Positions 10,241 to 23,525 are shown, counted from the first letter of the stretch. The stretch is 64,000 nucleotides of DNA from Lampris incognitus (GCF_029633865.1 NC_079215.1:55331457-55395456); one strand, 5' to 3'. Program-made: numbers and translations. Notes: a model not told the origin generated them from the sequence alone.

Positions 10241-11866
10241 TGCCGTCCTACACCTTAATGGTTCTGAACATAAAGGCGTCTTCCCCTGACACTTGACCTC
10301 TAGGTTTTTCGGTGACCCTCTCAGATATAAGGTATCACACCCTGTGATCTGAAGACACCAGCCTCTGAAGTTCCAGACTACTTTTACTGTTTCCTGCAGT
10401 AAAGGAAAATTGTGGATTCTCGAGGATGGGCGGTTTTCGTTTGCTTAAAGTCAACAGACTATTTTGGCCCGGGACAGGATTGCAGCCGAGCACTTACGCC
10501 GCAGCAACCTTCTTGTCATAAAAACCCATCGACGTCTAGAGTCTTAACAAGCAATTTGTCACCTTTGAAAAATTCCAGCCATCTTATTTCATGGCGACGG
10601 TTGCACGAGACGAATCGGGCTCGTCGCACCGCCGCTGCTTGGAATCTGTTGGGGACAGGATGCTGTTGCAGAGCGTGTGTCCATAATTATATACATAAAG
10701 TAATTGTTCTCTTGTTATGGTTGGACTTCTGTTCTCAGGCTCCTGAATGCCGTCAGTCTGTAAATGATGATGCTCTCTGCCGCCAGTGTGTAAGAGGCAG
10801 GGCGTTTTATGGGGTTTCTCTCTGGGACTTGCCCGGAGGGCTGTTGTTGTAAATCATGTGTGATTCATAAAAAAAAAAAAAAACTGGTTCTTCTGTCTGC
10901 CAAGTTTCATCTACACAAACCTAAGAGACATACAAATAGTCTTTGGCCTGCAGCCATACCTCCCTGGATCTTCTTCCTTTACCAAACTCTTCTCCTGTCA
11001 TCACCCCCTTCACTACCACCCCCCCCACCTCCACCCCCCCCCATCTCACTAGTATTTATCTCTCCCCGCCTCCACACCGCCTCTGCCTCTGCACAGGGCC
11101 CATGATGTTGTTTTCTTTGCGCTTGTCTTTGACTGTCCTCCATGGGAAGTACCTGGCAGTGGATACATGTGGCAGGTTTCTGCCTGGACACGTTTGCCCC
11201 CCCCCCCAACCCCCCCACCCCCCCTTCTCCACTACCAGGCAGCATCCATGGCAATGAGGGAGCTTTGTTTGGGGTTGGTTATTTTGTTTATCGTTTCTAT
11301 TTTTTACACCTTTATTAGATAGTGATAGTGGAGGCAGACAGGGAAATGGAGGGGGGGGGTTGCAACGAAGGTCGATGGTTGCAACCATGTGGCCACGTGG
11401 TATGTGTTCTAACTCTTCGGCTATGGCGGCGCCCCGGGGTTCGTTATTTAGACGCGGTAAGTAGAAAGGTACTGGGCCGAGCGCTGGTGAAACGCGGCGT
11501 GGCCCGGTTAGAATTTAGACCCTCGATTCCTCAGCAGTGGGGAAAAGCAACAACGCGAGAACTCTCATTCTCAAGTTCTTACATGCACTTTAACAATGTC
11601 TCTGATTTTCTTTTTTCTTGGGGGGGGGGCAAATTGCGGGCAGTTGAGAAGGGCTTGAATGGCTCATGTAAAACAAACCATAATCTGTATTTCTCTCTCT
11701 CTCTCTTTGTAGGATTTTCACCGAGTGACAATTTCATGACAGGAAACGACCACAGTGTGACCATTTCAAAATGTGGTAGTTTTCTGCGCTCTACGCAGTA
11801 GGCCAAGAAACTTGCTTTGAAGCCGCAATCCTCATCCTCGACCTTGCACCTGCAACAGCTGCTCTC

Positions 11867-12781
11867 ATGGCTCACCCTTATGAACCCTGGCTACGTACAG
11901 CACCATCTAGTGGCAGCTCAGAGGACATGAACATCTCCCCCTGGTGGGACCTTCACACTGGGCCTGGGAGCTGGATGGACTTGCAGGCAGGGCAGGGTGT
12001 ACCGTTGCCTGCAGTGGGTGCAGGGAACTCTATGGGACTTCAACCCTCTTTGGCACCTTATGGCTCTGAATCCCAACTGTGCACCCTGCCCCCAGCCCAG
12101 CTGGCCCCAGTCTCCCACTCCTCTCACCTCTACCCCCAGGACGGCTTCAAGATGGAGCCGATGGCCCCTGAAATGCTGCAGCCGGAGCCGTTCTCTCTGG
12201 AGGAGCAACAGGAGAGTGCTGCCTCAGCTAGACCTAAGCCCCAGCGCCGATCCTCCTCCAGAGGGGCTGGCCAGGCCGTGTGTCGCTGCCCCAACTGTGT
12301 TCATGCTGAACAGCTGGGTCAGGGCACTGATGACGGCAGGGGGAAGCACATGCATAACTGCCACATCCCCGGATGTGGCAAAGCGTACGCCAAGACCTCC
12401 CATCTGAAGGCTCACCTCCGCTGGCACAGCGGCGACCGGCCATTCGTCTGCAACTGGCTTTTCTGCGGCAAGCGGTTCACTCGCTCTGATGAACTGCAGC
12501 GCCACCTACAGACACACACCGGCGCCAAAAAGTTCAGCTGCGCCCTCTGCCCCCGAGTGTTCATGCGCAACGACCACCTGGCCAAGCACATGCGCACTCA
12601 CGAGTGTCCGCCGGCGCAGGACGAGGAGAGGGTCAACGGAGAAGGAAGACTGGATAAGGGTTTTGAGACGCCTACGCCGCCTCAGTCGTCGTCCCATGTA
12701 TCTGACGTCACAGAGCCGCCGCTTAAACTGAAATGCGAGACAGACCCCTCGGTCTCAAGTGTAACCGGCCAGTCCAGCTAA
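11867..12781 (+). CDS. sp6: transcription factor Sp6 (epiprofin-like), single coding exon
   Basis: A sequence-specific nuclear transcription factor that binds GC/CACCC boxes; in mammals Sp6 acts in tooth, skin and limb epithelium. The 304-residue frame has the Sp-family Buttonhead box CRCPNC at 139-144, then three C2H2 fingers: C165/C170/H183/H187, C195/C200/H213/H217 and C225/C228/H241/H245. The linkers are SGDRPF and TGAKKF. The N-terminus HPYEPW and the WWDLHTG and SWMDL motifs match the Sp6 start of homology rather than Sp5, Sp7, Sp8 or Sp9. An AG acceptor at 11711-11712 opens the exon, and an in-frame TAG at 11777 lies before this ATG, so translation begins here. The protein lacks the roughly 70-100 residue N-terminal extension of mammalian Sp6. 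The 3'UTR probably ends near AATAAA at 13135-13140. Confidence 0.93.
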   Translation: MAHPYEPWLRTAPSSGSSEDMNISPWWDLHTGPGSWMDLQAGQGVPLPAVGAGNSMGLQPSLAPYGSESQLCTLPPAQLAPVSHSSHLYPQDGFKMEPMAPEMLQPEPFSLEEQQESAASARPKPQRRSSSRGAGQAVCRCPNCVHAEQLGQGTDDGRGKHMHNCHIPGCGKAYAKTSHLKAHLRWHSGDRPFVCNWLFCGKRFTRSDELQRHLQTHTGAKKFSCALCPRVFMRNDHLAKHMRTHECPPAQDEERVNGEGRLDKGFETPTPPQSSSHVSDVTEPPLKLKCETDPSVSSVTGQSS

Positions 12782-13134
12782 CTGCGTCACTCTAGCTCTC
12801 AGCAGGGGTTCTCTTAATTAGCAGTTGATTATTGGCCTTCTCCGACAGTCGTCAAAGGGGTGCCATAGGTTTACAATAGAGTAGAAAGTAGAACATATAT
12901 TTTTAAAAAACAACAACATAGACACACAAGTTCCGCACTTATCAGAAACTATGGCACAGAGGGAGCAGAGGTAGGAGGTGTCTTTCCTGAGGCGAGGAGG
13001 ACAAGTCTGAGGACTTTCCCTGCTCACATCCGCTGGCAAGGCAGCCACAGAGGCAACGGGACAGGATCTGAAGTTCGCTGCAGGGGATCTCACTGCTGCT
13101 GTTAAACTGAAGGTGGCTTTGTCAACATGTTTAC

Positions 13135-13140
13135 AATAAA
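13135..13140 (+). terminator. candidate sp6 polyadenylation signal
   Basis: AATAAA about 355 bp after the sp6 stop codon. Another lies at 14605-14610, so a longer 3'UTR is possible. Confidence 0.45.
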
Positions 13141-13227
13141 GTCAAGTGGCGTGCATGCTGCTACTTGAAAACGTGGAGAAAAGTCCATCTTCGGGAGTCT
13201 CTACTCTAACTTGTCAGTGAACGAATT

Positions 13228-13228
13228 T

Positions 13229-13263
<35 letters not shown>

Positions 13264-13264
13264 G
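13228..13264 (+). repeat. (GTT)n microsatellite
   Basis: About twelve uninterrupted GTT units. Confidence 0.9.
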
Positions 13265-13628
13265 AAGGCAGCATAAACAGAATAATGAGACTTTATTCAC
13301 CCAACCCCCCCCCCCCTGTTTGTCTCAAACTCTCGCTGTTTTTGTTTTCCAACATCTCTTTACCTTTATGCGCAGCCAACTGTACATGTTGTGACGAGAC
13401 GCTGGAAAACGCATTTTGTACATTTTTTCCAAATGTTATCTGCCACCCCTGTGCTGCTGATGACAGATGCCGCAAAAATTGGGTGTGGCACAGGAAGCGT
13501 CTAAAAAGGGCAGATAAACATGAAGTAGGGGCAGTGAGCGTTGCTGTTGTGTGGCGGTGCTGCCATGCGCCATGCGTCATGCGTCATGCGTCATGACCAG
13601 AGCCATGGACACGTCTGCGCGCCTGAGA

Positions 13629-13635
13629 ATATATA

Positions 13636-13727
<92 letters not shown>
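13629..13727 (+). repeat. (TA)n microsatellite
   Basis: Nearly pure TA repeat of about 100 bp. The tyrosine/isoleucine frames across it on both strands are artefacts. Confidence 0.95.
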
Positions 13728-13732
<5 letters not shown>

Positions 13733-15238
13733 AAATCCATGGAGGCATAGTGTAAGTGGGATTCCAAGTGGAGATTCAGGGTGTGAACTAAAATATAATT
13801 GGTGTTCAGACTGACATTGACTGACTGAAGCAAAATATTTGTTTCGACACTCGTCTTGCCTTTTCAGGGAGATTCTAATGCCATGGGAGTTTAAGGGCTT
13901 CGTGACGTGGCTGCCCAAACTTCACCTGCTGGATAGGGTTATAACCTTTTGCGGGTCCCACAGATGTAGCTACAACTCTTATGAAAGGACACATTGAGGG
14001 CCAATCTCCCGACAGCAGCAATTGTGGTGGTCTATTTTTCAAACTGAGAAGCCTTTTACATCATACCAAATGCAATCATAAAAAAAAACACAACATGTTT
14101 GTGTCCCCCCCCCCCCCCAGGATATTTGACATGAATACAAAGACTCTGCAGTCTTCTTGTCAAATGTCTATCTAAATAATGGATGCAAAGGAGCAAAGTT
14201 TGCTAAGGAAACACGTGTGGTATACATAGCAGTAGACGTGGCTTCTAAAGGTTAAATACACTAGTTATGTAGCACACAAGTCAAGCGTTTTACAGTCTAG
14301 ACACTATTAGAAAATACGTATATCACCGGAGGTGTTAGACAGAGATTTATAACTGATGTGGTAGGGGGCTTGTATTTGAAGCTCACAAATACTGTATTTA
14401 TGTAAAGAATTAAAGGAACGGGAGGAAATTCTTACATACTTGTCAGATGTTGACAGTTGACTAATATAATTTCTACTGTTGGTTGTTGTCGTCATATTAT
14501 AAATTTTTATTAATGCTGGTCTTTTTTTATGATGGTCAATAGAGCAAAAATTGAATACTGTTTTTACTGATGTTGTCATTTAATTTTGTAGCTGTAGAAA
14601 GTGTAATAAAGTAATTGTTGATAGCATTTTATAATTTAAGCATTACTGTGTAGTTGCTTGCTTTATTCTATAAAATACTTTTATGAAATAAACACCAATA
14701 TCCTGCATGTGTGTTTCATTCTTCATTTTCAGAGGTAACAACATGCTTATAACATGTTCATAAACAATAGTCCATTTGTTGTCAACTATTCTGAGTGGTT
14801 TGATTAAGCACACATACCGTAACACAGCATGTACAGAAAGCATGCAAACATACACATTAATAAGTTACATTTCCATCAGAAAATAATATGTATTATGAAT
14901 ATAATATACTATTACTACAATAATAATAATGTACAAAATTATGTTTTATATCAGTGCGAAGTTAGTTAGTTGCCATATTACAGTGAGCGTAACATCCTGT
15001 TGAGCGGACATGTTTTTTTTAAACTTTTTTATTGACACGTTTAAGTTTTACACACAAAAAAAATCCCACATAAAACAAAAGAAAGAGGGGGAAATAAATA
15101 AAATTAAATACATAAATGAAAGGGAGGGGAGTCCTGGGGACTTATCAGATATGATAAGTGAAACACAGCAGATTGAACAATACAGGGTTGCCAACGGAAG
15201 CGCGCTGCGCTCGCTGTACGGAAGTGGACGCACCGATA

Positions 15239-15247
15239 ACCGGAAGT
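15239..15247 (+). promoter_or_regulatory. ETS-type site in the cwc25 promoter region
   Basis: ACCGGAAGT, a strong ETS/GABP core, lies about 190 bp before the cwc25 start codon with CGGAAG repeats just upstream. This is typical of housekeeping promoters. Assignment to cwc25 is inferred from position. Confidence 0.45.
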
Positions 15248-15432
15248 ACTATACCGGATACACAAACACGGCAGGCCAGCTAGCAGACAGGCTACTGTTT
15301 TTAGCCGATTCAGTTAACAAACATAGGTGGCAACAGTTTCGTTCAACAAGTGTAGCTTTATATTAGTTTATTAGTTAAGGGACAGATCTGTCCGTATTCA
15401 CTTTGTGGGGAGAAGACGACGAGTTCATCAAA

Positions 15433-18400
15433 ATGGGAGGCGGTGATCTGGTAAATATTCGCTATATTATGGTCCAAAGACTTAACCATTCGGCTTGTGT
15501 TGGCCGTAATTTATTATCTCTTGGTGAATTTAGCTGAATTTACGTTTTCTTATGGAACCCGATTCGCTTACATTTCCAATAAACTAGTCAAAAGTAGTTA
15601 AACGCTCAAGCTTAAGTCAAGTCCATTATATTTGTATAGCCCGGTATCGCGAAACACAAATTCGCCTCAGTGGGCTTTACAGCAACACAACATCCTGTCC
15701 TTAGACCCTCGCATCGGATAAGATACAACTCCCTAAAAAATATGAAGGAACCTCAGGGAGAGCAACGGAGGAGGGACCTCTCTCCAAAGACTGGACATAT
15801 AACATTCATACGTGCCATGAATGATATGTGTACAGAATAAAACACAATTTACAGAATACAACACTGAAAGAGGATAACAGAATTATAAGCTATATGAAGG
15901 ATATGATGAGGAGGACGCCAAGCAGTGTCCAGATGTCGCCGGAACAGCCTAGCACTACCGTCCTGCCGAACTTGAGGCTCGTCGTCCACTTTTGTTTGAA
16001 GAGGAGGCAAAGTTGTTGCGGCTGACAGGCACATTACATGGCCAAAAGTATGTGGACACCCTTTCTAATGAATAGGTTCAGCTATTTTAGCCATACCCAT
16101 TGCTATCAGGTGCACAAAATCAAGCATACAGGCGTGCAGTCTTTATAGTCAAACATTGGCAGTGGAATGGGTCATACTGAAGAAGTTGGTGACTTTCAAC
16201 CCCCTTTCCAACAAGTCAGTTGGTCATAGAACTAGAGCTGCCTTGGTCAACTGTAAGTCTGCTATTATGAAGTGGATACGTCTTGGGAGTAACAACAGCT
16301 CAACCATGAAGCGGCAGAATTCACAAGCTCACAGAATGGCACCGCTTAGTGATGAAGCACATAGCGTGTAAAAAATCGTCTGTCCTTGGTTGCAACGCTC
16401 ACTACCGAGTTCCAAACAGCCTCTGGAAGCAACATCGGCACAAGAACTGTTTGTTGGGAGTTTCACGAAATGGGTTTCAATGGACAAGCAGCCGCACACA
16501 AGCCTAAGATCGCCATGCACAATGCCAAGCATCAGCTGGAGTGGTGTAAAGCACACCGCCACTGGACTCTGGAGCAGTGGAAATGCATTCTCTGAAGTGA
16601 TGAATCACACTTCACTAGCTGTCTGACTGCATAGTGCCAACTGTAAAGTTTGGTGGAGGAGGAATAATGGTCTGTAATTGTTTTTCATGGTTTGGGCTAT
16701 GCCCTTCAGTTCCCGTAAAAGAAATCTTAATACATACATTCTAGATGATTCTGTGCTTCCAAATTTGTGGCAGCCATTTGCAGAAGGCCCTTTCCTGTTT
16801 CAGCATGACAATGCCCCTGTGCACAAACCAAGGTCCATAAAGACATGGTTTGCTGAGTTTGGTGTGGAAGAACTTGACTGGCCTGCACAGAGCCCTGACC
16901 TCAACCTAATCCGACACCTTCAGGATGAACTGGAACAATGACTGTGAGCCAGGTCTTCTCCCCAACATCAGTGACCGACCTCACTAATGCTCTTGTGACT
17001 AAATGGGAGCAAATCCTCACAGCCGTATTCTAAAACCTTTCCAGAAGAACACAGACTATTACACCAGCAAAGGGGGGGGCAAACTCAATATTAATGCCCA
17101 TGGTTTTGGAATGAGATGTTTAACAAGCACATATGGGTGTGATGTTTGGGTGACCACATACTTTTGGCTATGTAGTGTATGTCAGAACCTTGTAAGACCT
17201 TTGCCAACAGATAATAGTAGCTTTCAGGTTCAACCCTTATTTTTGGCTGGACCGCAACAGCGGGGCCTGCCCTGCATAGGTGGTTGTCCGTGATGGCCAA
17301 GTTGGAGTTTTGTCATTGGCCATTGCTCTTTCAGAATGAGGCTGTGCAAACAGTTTTCTATTATGTCATCAGTGGGTGTTTACAGTGCCTCTACTGTAAA
17401 AAATTGACCATAATTCCGCACATTAATCATACACGGTCCAGCCATATACTAGGTTTTGACCTAGTCTTGTTAGTTTGGCTATGGGGAAAGTGCCAATGCA
17501 ACAGCACTGGCGACTTCTCTTTCATGTACAACAAACGTTACAACTTTGTTAACTTGGACTTCCGCTGGGTGTTGCTTATAACTCTGATTTAGGGATACAC
17601 AAATTGATCTGACTTACCATGCATCACTATAGTAAGGATTGTAACGTGAATTTGCATGGTAAAATCTGGCATTCAGAATATAAAATGTGTGTTTTTTTTA
17701 TATAATTACTGCACAATAGTTTATTGTTTTTGCTTTACTTCCACCAGAATCTGAAAAAGAGCTGGCATCCCCAGACTATGAAAAATATTGAGCGGGTTTG
17801 GAAGGCTGAGCAGAAGTACGAGGCTGAGCGGAAGAAGATTGAAGAGCTCCAGAAGGAGCTCAGAGAAGAACGAGCGCGAGAAGAAATTACTAAATATGCA
17901 CAAGAAACTGGGACTCTTAAGTGAGTCCTCTCACACATTGGCATCAGTAATGATTTTGTTAATGTCAGTGTTTCATAAGAAAAGGCATAGAATTTCTGCT
18001 GTTCATGTATTTCTAAGAGAGAATATTTGCATGGTGACAGGAAGAAAGATGATCGCTTAGACTGGATGTACCAGGGCCCGGGTGGTCAGGTGTCCAGGGA
18101 TGAGTACCTGATGGGGCGTTCCATTGACAAGCAGATCACTGATCAATATGACGAGCCTGAGAGTGGTCCATCTGCCCAAACTGGCCTTCTGCCTGGTTCC
18201 ATCTTCAACCCCACCACCCCTGCTTCCAGCCTTGACCTAGCTGCCAAGATCAGGGAAGACCCCCTGTTTGAAATCAGGTTAGTTTCTTTTATCTTTTGTC
18301 CCTATCTCATGGTCTTCCAGTCATGCACAGAATTTGAGAGAAGAATTTGCTTGTATTGTCTCGGTATAAATTGCATTTTATTTATTTTCAGGAAACGAGA

Positions 18401-21400
18401 GGAGGAAAAAAAGAGAGAAGTCTTGACTAATCCAGTTAAAATGAAGAAGATTAAAGAAATGGTAACGTGATTCTGACTTTGTGGAGCTTTTTATTAAACT
18501 TTTCTTTTTTTGGATATATTAAATTAACAGAAACTAAAACACTTGAAATATATTTTTGCATTTTCTCCATTTTTGGTGTTCTTGTCCTCCTTACCACTAT
18601 TTTCATAGCAATGCTACTAGCCTTTGCTAAAAGTATACCATCTTTCAATAATATTTCAACTTAAAATAAACAATATCCAAGTGGAAAAGTCTACCTTAAC
18701 AGTAATGCAGCTTCATTCTGTAGTCGATGATCTTTGTGCATGAGTGAAAGCGATAAAGGGAAGGAGTAGGTTGTGAAATATGTATTCTTGTTTTTTACTT
18801 TTGAACAATGGCAAAAATGCTATCAAAACAATTTTATTTAAAGGCCTAAAGTAATAGTATTGCAATTGATTATATTACTGTAGCACTAACAATTATATGC
18901 TCCATGGTTAAAAGGGCGACTCAGTTGAAAAGTGCAATTTTCCAGCTGTCTGCGGGCATTTGGGGAGTTTATTATAGTGGTTAAATTTAAAACTTGGTTT
19001 TTCAGATATATTTTTTTAAAGGCTTGTATGCTCAAAGTTTCTGCTACACAGAAGTAGATCAATGTTGTCTTTGGAATAGGTATGATGCTTTTTAACAATA
19101 CAAATGTTATAGATAAGTGGCTTAAATGGTGGCACGGTGGCGCAGTGGTTAGCGTGGTCGCCTCACAGCAAGAAGGTCCTGCGTTCGAGCTCCGGGGTAG
19201 TCCAACCTCGGGGGTCATCCTCTGTGTGGAGTTTGCATGTTCTCCCCATGTCTGTGTGGGTTTCCTCCGGGTGCTTCAGTTTCCTCCCACAGTCCAAAGA
19301 CATGTAGGTCAGGTGAATCGGCCGTACTAAATTGTCCCTAGGTATGAATGTGTGCTGGCCCTGTGATGGTCTGGCGGCCTGTCCAGAGTGTCTCCCCGCC
19401 TGCCGCTCAATGACTGCTGGGATAGGCTCCAGCATCCCCATGATCTTGAGTAGGATAAGCGGTTTGGATAATGAATAGATGGCTGGATAAGGGGTTTAAT
19501 ATTTTTAATTTCACCTGTCATAGTTTAGCCCCGCTTGTTCTGCTCCATGCTTTCAGGTTATTTGCCACTTGCTTCTGGTTTACTAGTAGAAAATTGTTTA
19601 CAATATGCAAATACTCAACAATAGCTATGTAGCAAGACTGTTGCCAGTCAGAGGGTTCGAGATGGAGGCCAGAAAGTTTCAACTGAACCCAGGTTTTTTT
19701 ATTTACAAAGTCTCTTAGTGTCTTTCTCACTCAGCATGCTGTACGGGCCAGTACACTGTGGTGCTGGAGCCCCTGCTGCCTCGCTTTCTCTGCGTTTTCA
19801 GAGTGGCGTCTAGTTTGCTTTTTCTCTCTCTTGTTGTGTGTGGCCTGTGTTCATGTCCATGTCCGTGTCGGTGTCGGTGTCAGTCCAGCACCTAGCTTCA
19901 CTGCGGTACATTAAGCACCATTTGTTAGTTTGGCACACCTGCATCTGCTCTCCCATGAGCCTTGCTCCCTCTCTTTGCTTCCAGCCAATGCTAAACCACA
20001 GCCCACTACCACAAGCCAGTTCTGTAATAGTGCAACAAGCCTATGTTTAGCTGGTATCATCCCGTGTCAAATTTGTGCTTACACAACAACGCCGGGTTAG
20101 TGTGTTTAAGCCAGATGCTGCATCTTTGGCAGTACCCGTTGCCAGAGCAGAGCGATTGCATTCTTTATTTTTCACAATACTATATGTGATCGACCATGAA
20201 TGTTAAGGTAAAACATGATATTCCTTTAATCAGTTCTAATGATGATATGCAAACCCTCACCCTTGCCTAGGTCCTCTGTCAGGATGCCCCAATGGGGTTT
20301 CGGTTGCACGTTTGTTTAAAGCATGGGGCGCTACTCCACATGCAGTTCTATGGTTCTCCGCTAACTGGAGGTTTTGTGCCTTTCCATTGTCGAGATGCAT
20401 TGATCATCTGCAAAGCCACGATGTCCTGCAGTCCATAACATCAGTCTGTCGATGAATGCACCTAGGACTACTGCTACCCATAGGAATAGCAGGATTTATT
20501 ATCGAGGTTTACTCCTCTAGATCCGCCGTGTTCTGCTGCTGACAACGTTAACAGGATTACCGCAAGGGTGTGCAAAGCTCTGCCTTTTCTGTGTTCATTT
20601 ATGGAACAAATATTAGCATGGAGCTGCCATCTTAGCTGTTAACCACATGACACTGCAGACGTGTATGTATAATTGCTATCATCTCGTCTTACTTGACATT
20701 TCCAGAGAGGAACCTTAAATCTGTGCATTTTCAAGCTCTTATTTTCCTCCCATAGTAGGGCCGTTCCCTGAGATCCATTTTTAATAAATATACAGTTGTT
20801 ACATAAGATGCAATGGGTTTACAGTTGACACATGTTCCTGTCAAGTGTTGGATTTGTTGTCAACATGTCAATCAATTGTATGTGGAGAAAGGAAAAAGTT
20901 GGGTGTCCACACTTAGAGTTGTCACGTTATATTTGAATATCAACAGCAAAATCAAATTTGCATGCCAACACATATTTTGAAATTGAACGCAGGAATTTTG
21001 ACATTTTTAATGGATATATTTATATAAATAACAATCTAAATTGCCCAAAGAGAGTGAACACCAAATAATCTCAGAAGTGTATCGTTAATAAGTTGGGTTT
21101 TTTTTTTTGTGGCCAACTCTGTTTTTGAAAATGAAGCACGGTGTTTCATGTTCTTATTTTCCCCCTTTTGCTAATAAATTCTTGTGAAAGATTGCCTTCT
21201 CTGCATGTACCCTGACACCCAATTCTCCTTAAAAACAGAAAAACCTGTTTTATTAATATTTACTGGCCGCTGGATAAAACTTGAGACATTTTTTTATGCA
21301 AATTCAAATATAATTCCAACTCGCCTACATTTCTGGTCCTAGCATTGAACAGGGTTGTTTTCATTGGCAGGCTGAGCCCACACCTACTGAGAACATGACT

Positions 21401-23066
21401 AGATGCGGTGAAATCCTTGGTGCATAACTTCTGTTTATTTAATGATATAAGTGTCTCTGCGAGTTATTTCACATCCAGGAAGCCTTCCCAGACATGTTTG
21501 GATGATTTTTAGTCACAAGAATTAGCCTTTTAACATCCATCTTTTCTTCCACAGCTGCGCCAGAATCTTGAAAAGAAAGACAAGAAAAAGAAAAGGAAGA
21601 AGGACAAGAAGGAAAAGAGGGGAGACCGAGACAGGAAAAAGGAGAAGAAACATAAAAGGAGGAGCGCCAGTTCAAGCTCAGAGGAGGCAGAGGATGACAA
21701 AAAACACAGGTGATAAAGAAATTTGAGGCCAATATCTCGATTGTCCACTAAACATGGCTCTGCTGGGCCTTGTTTATTTTATGTCTGTTCATTTTAGACT
21801 TCTCCCAAATATGCAACCAGATATATTTGGTCAGGTGTTGACCAAGGCAGAAATGATATATTGCCAAATAAACAAGAATCATGTATTGAGTCATCTATCC
21901 ATCTGTTGTGTATACCTGCTTAATCCAATTCCAGGTTGTGGTTACAAGAATTATACTTCAGATGGCGCTAACTTGAATCTGAGTGGTTAATAATTCTGTG
22001 CAGTCACCCTGATCATTTGGATAGGTGAATTATGATTCTAAAGTAATTAATAGTTTGATTTGATTCATTCTACTCAGGCCACATTCAAAACGGGAATCTC
22101 CAGCAGACACAAAATCTCATGCGCGGCATGCTCCGGGCTATGGGCTACAGGTAACAAAAAATAAATAAAATCAGTTTATCCTCTGATAACGCTTGTGCAG
22201 TTTCAGTCCTCCAGCTCTCAGGAGGACAGTAGACCTGTTAGTTACTACTATTCCCTCTCAGCTCCTTGATGGAAGACATCACCCATCCTCAGCACGCCGC
22301 GAGAGAAGCCGCTCTCGCTCCCCTCACAGGAGTGATAGGGAAAACCAACCCTCACATAGATCAGACAGCAGGAGCCACCCCAGGCCACCCAGTCCACAGA
22401 AGGACCGTTACCAAAGACAGAACAACCACAGATCCAAGTAAGAGTGGGCAGGGCTCAGGTCATTTTCATGCTTAAGCATACCTTACCTGGGACATTCCTG
22501 TGACTACCATACATCTACCAGCATAGGCTGCGTATTTATGTACATAGCCAGTCTTCAGTAGTCACTACACTTGTGTAAAATCAGTAGAGCATATACATTT
22601 GACCCCATTACATTGTTTTTCACAGTAATTTTGACTTGTCTTTTTAGGCAGCTGTCTGCTGAAGAGCTGGAGCATAGGAGGAGGCAGATGATGGACTTTG
22701 CCAAGGAAAGGGAGGAGGAGAGGGAGAACAATGTAAAAAGATACAAGAGACAAGATGAACGGGAAAAAGAGCGAGAACGAGCTACCAAGCATGAGCCACA
22801 TGCTGGCTTCATCCAGTAAGTGTTGTTCAGTATACGGACAAATAATCAAGCATGTACTCATCTGGATGATTTATTTTCTTATGTTTCTCCCTGGTTTAAT
22901 CCCACTATGTTGTCTTTCGGATTCACTAATGCTCATCTTTCCTTCTGGCAGCAACATGAAGCTAGAAAGCGCATCCAGCTCTTCCTTAGAGGACAGAGTG
23001 AAGAGGAACATCCATTCCATACAGAGGACCCCAGCTTCCCTGGAGAAGAACTTCATGAAGCGATAG
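15433..23066 (+). CDS. cwc25: spliceosome-associated protein CWC25 homolog, 9 coding exons
   Basis: Pre-mRNA splicing factor that joins the activated spliceosome for the first catalytic step (family knowledge). Exons: 15433-15450, 17748-17920, 18041-18277, 18392-18461, 21555-21709, 22078-22150, 22262-22437, 22648-22815, 22952-23066. All have GT/AG borders and consistent phases, total 1185 nt, 394 residues. The protein starts [16 protein letters not shown] with a charged N-terminal coiled coil (CIR_N type), then [18 protein letters not shown] and [11 protein letters not shown] Lys/Glu-rich basic block (exon 5), an RS-rich segment (exon 7), QLSAEELE, and the C-terminus [20 protein letters not shown] follow, ending NFMKR. 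Exon 7 must begin at 22262: the alternative acceptor before 22201 runs into a stop. Intron 1 holds a Tc1 relic; intron 4 a SINE. Confidence 0.95.
15615..15800 (-). repeat. dispersed repeat, probable LINE 3' region
   Basis: The block containing CATCCTGTCCTTAGACCCTC and CTCAGGGAGAGCAACGGAGG is the reverse complement of sequence at 34800-35020. That copy ends in an AAAATTGATTTGACTTGA-type tail, as in non-LTR element 3' ends. Confidence 0.6.
16035..17174 (+). mobile_element. Tc1-like DNA transposon, degenerate, in cwc25 intron 1
   Basis: The termini are inverted repeats beginning TACATGGCCAAAAGTATGTG on the left and TACATAGCCAAAAGTATGTG on the opposite strand at the right, each including the TA target. 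The internal frame at 16678-16941 shows the Tc1 catalytic region ([20 protein letters not shown], then [11 protein letters not shown]), but stops and frameshifts break the transposase into pieces. Non-autonomous. Confidence 0.85.
19127..19480 (+). mobile_element. tRNA-derived SINE (family B) in cwc25 intron 4
   Basis: The head has A box TGGCGCAGTGGTTAGCG and B box inside GCGTTCGAGCTCC. It is followed by the conserved body GTGTGGAGTTTGCATGTTCT, CCTCCGGGTGCT and CAAAGACATGTAGGTCAGGT, and the 3' segment GGGATAGGCTCCAGCATCCC. Other copies: 35240, 44228 and 45670. Confidence 0.85.
19481..21554. other. remainder of cwc25 intron 4
   Basis: Intron 4 spans 18462-21554. Outside the SINE I see no coding pattern, RNA gene or recognisable repeat. 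Confidence 0.6.
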
Positions 23067-23296
23067 AGACAGAAATAATTTCCATCATATTGTATAGATG
23101 ACTAGAAAAGGCATGGCGAGGTGCAACGGGCCATTCTCTGCGTTTTTTCCTTTACTGTGTCGAGACGAGGTTGTGTCCCCTAATGGAACTGAATCCTGTT
23201 CAGCAGGGCTTCATGTGGCTGTAGAGGCGTCATGGCAACTGTCCTCTCTGATCATGGCTGTTGTCTTTAGATAAACAGTTTTCAAACGGTAACCAT

Positions 23297-23302
23297 AATA
23301 AA
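23297..23302 (+). terminator. cwc25 polyadenylation signal
   Basis: AATAAA 230 bp after the cwc25 stop codon, followed by T-rich sequence. Confidence 0.6.
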
Positions 23303-23525
23303 TTCTTTTATAATCCAAGCTATGTGCAGCATGGTATATGTATATCATCATCATACCAGTGAGTCAAGTAAATTCTTTATGAGACAGTACAAGCCTGTTT
23401 CATGCCATAAGCAAGAATTTACCTGACTCACTGGATTATTTTGCTCATTTATTGAGCACTTTCCCTATCGTTGAGTGTTTCTTTTAACAAAGTTATATAA
23501 TATATATATAGTTTAAACAACTCAG

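Larger units (their letters stand above)
9201..11712. other. sp6 upstream region or intron
   Basis: No protein gene recognised. It holds a (GGA)n tract at 9817-9846, a duplicated 40-bp GC-box unit at 10161-10240, C- and G-runs at 11015-11225, and about 60 bp (11297-11360) resembling the tail of the tRNA-SINE at 48547. Around 9950-10130 is non-repetitive sequence with AT-rich homeodomain-like cores that could be regulatory. The end is a pyrimidine tract and AG at 11711-11712, the acceptor of the sp6 coding exon. Confidence 0.4.
13161..15200. other. AT-rich spacer between sp6 and cwc25
   Basis: Contains (GTT)n at 13228-13264, a short GCGTCAT repeat at 13570-13592 and a (TA)n tract at 13629-13727. 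The remainder (13730-15200) is unique-looking AT-rich sequence without coding signature, and may include the distal sp6 3'UTR. Confidence 0.5.

Noticed and set aside
13551-13918. Long tyrosine/isoleucine frames
   Set aside because: They are translations of a (TA)n microsatellite.
22201-22261. cwc25 exon 7 beginning at 22201
   Set aside because: That acceptor gives an in-frame stop after about 20 codons; starting at 22262 keeps the RS-rich frame open and the phase correct.
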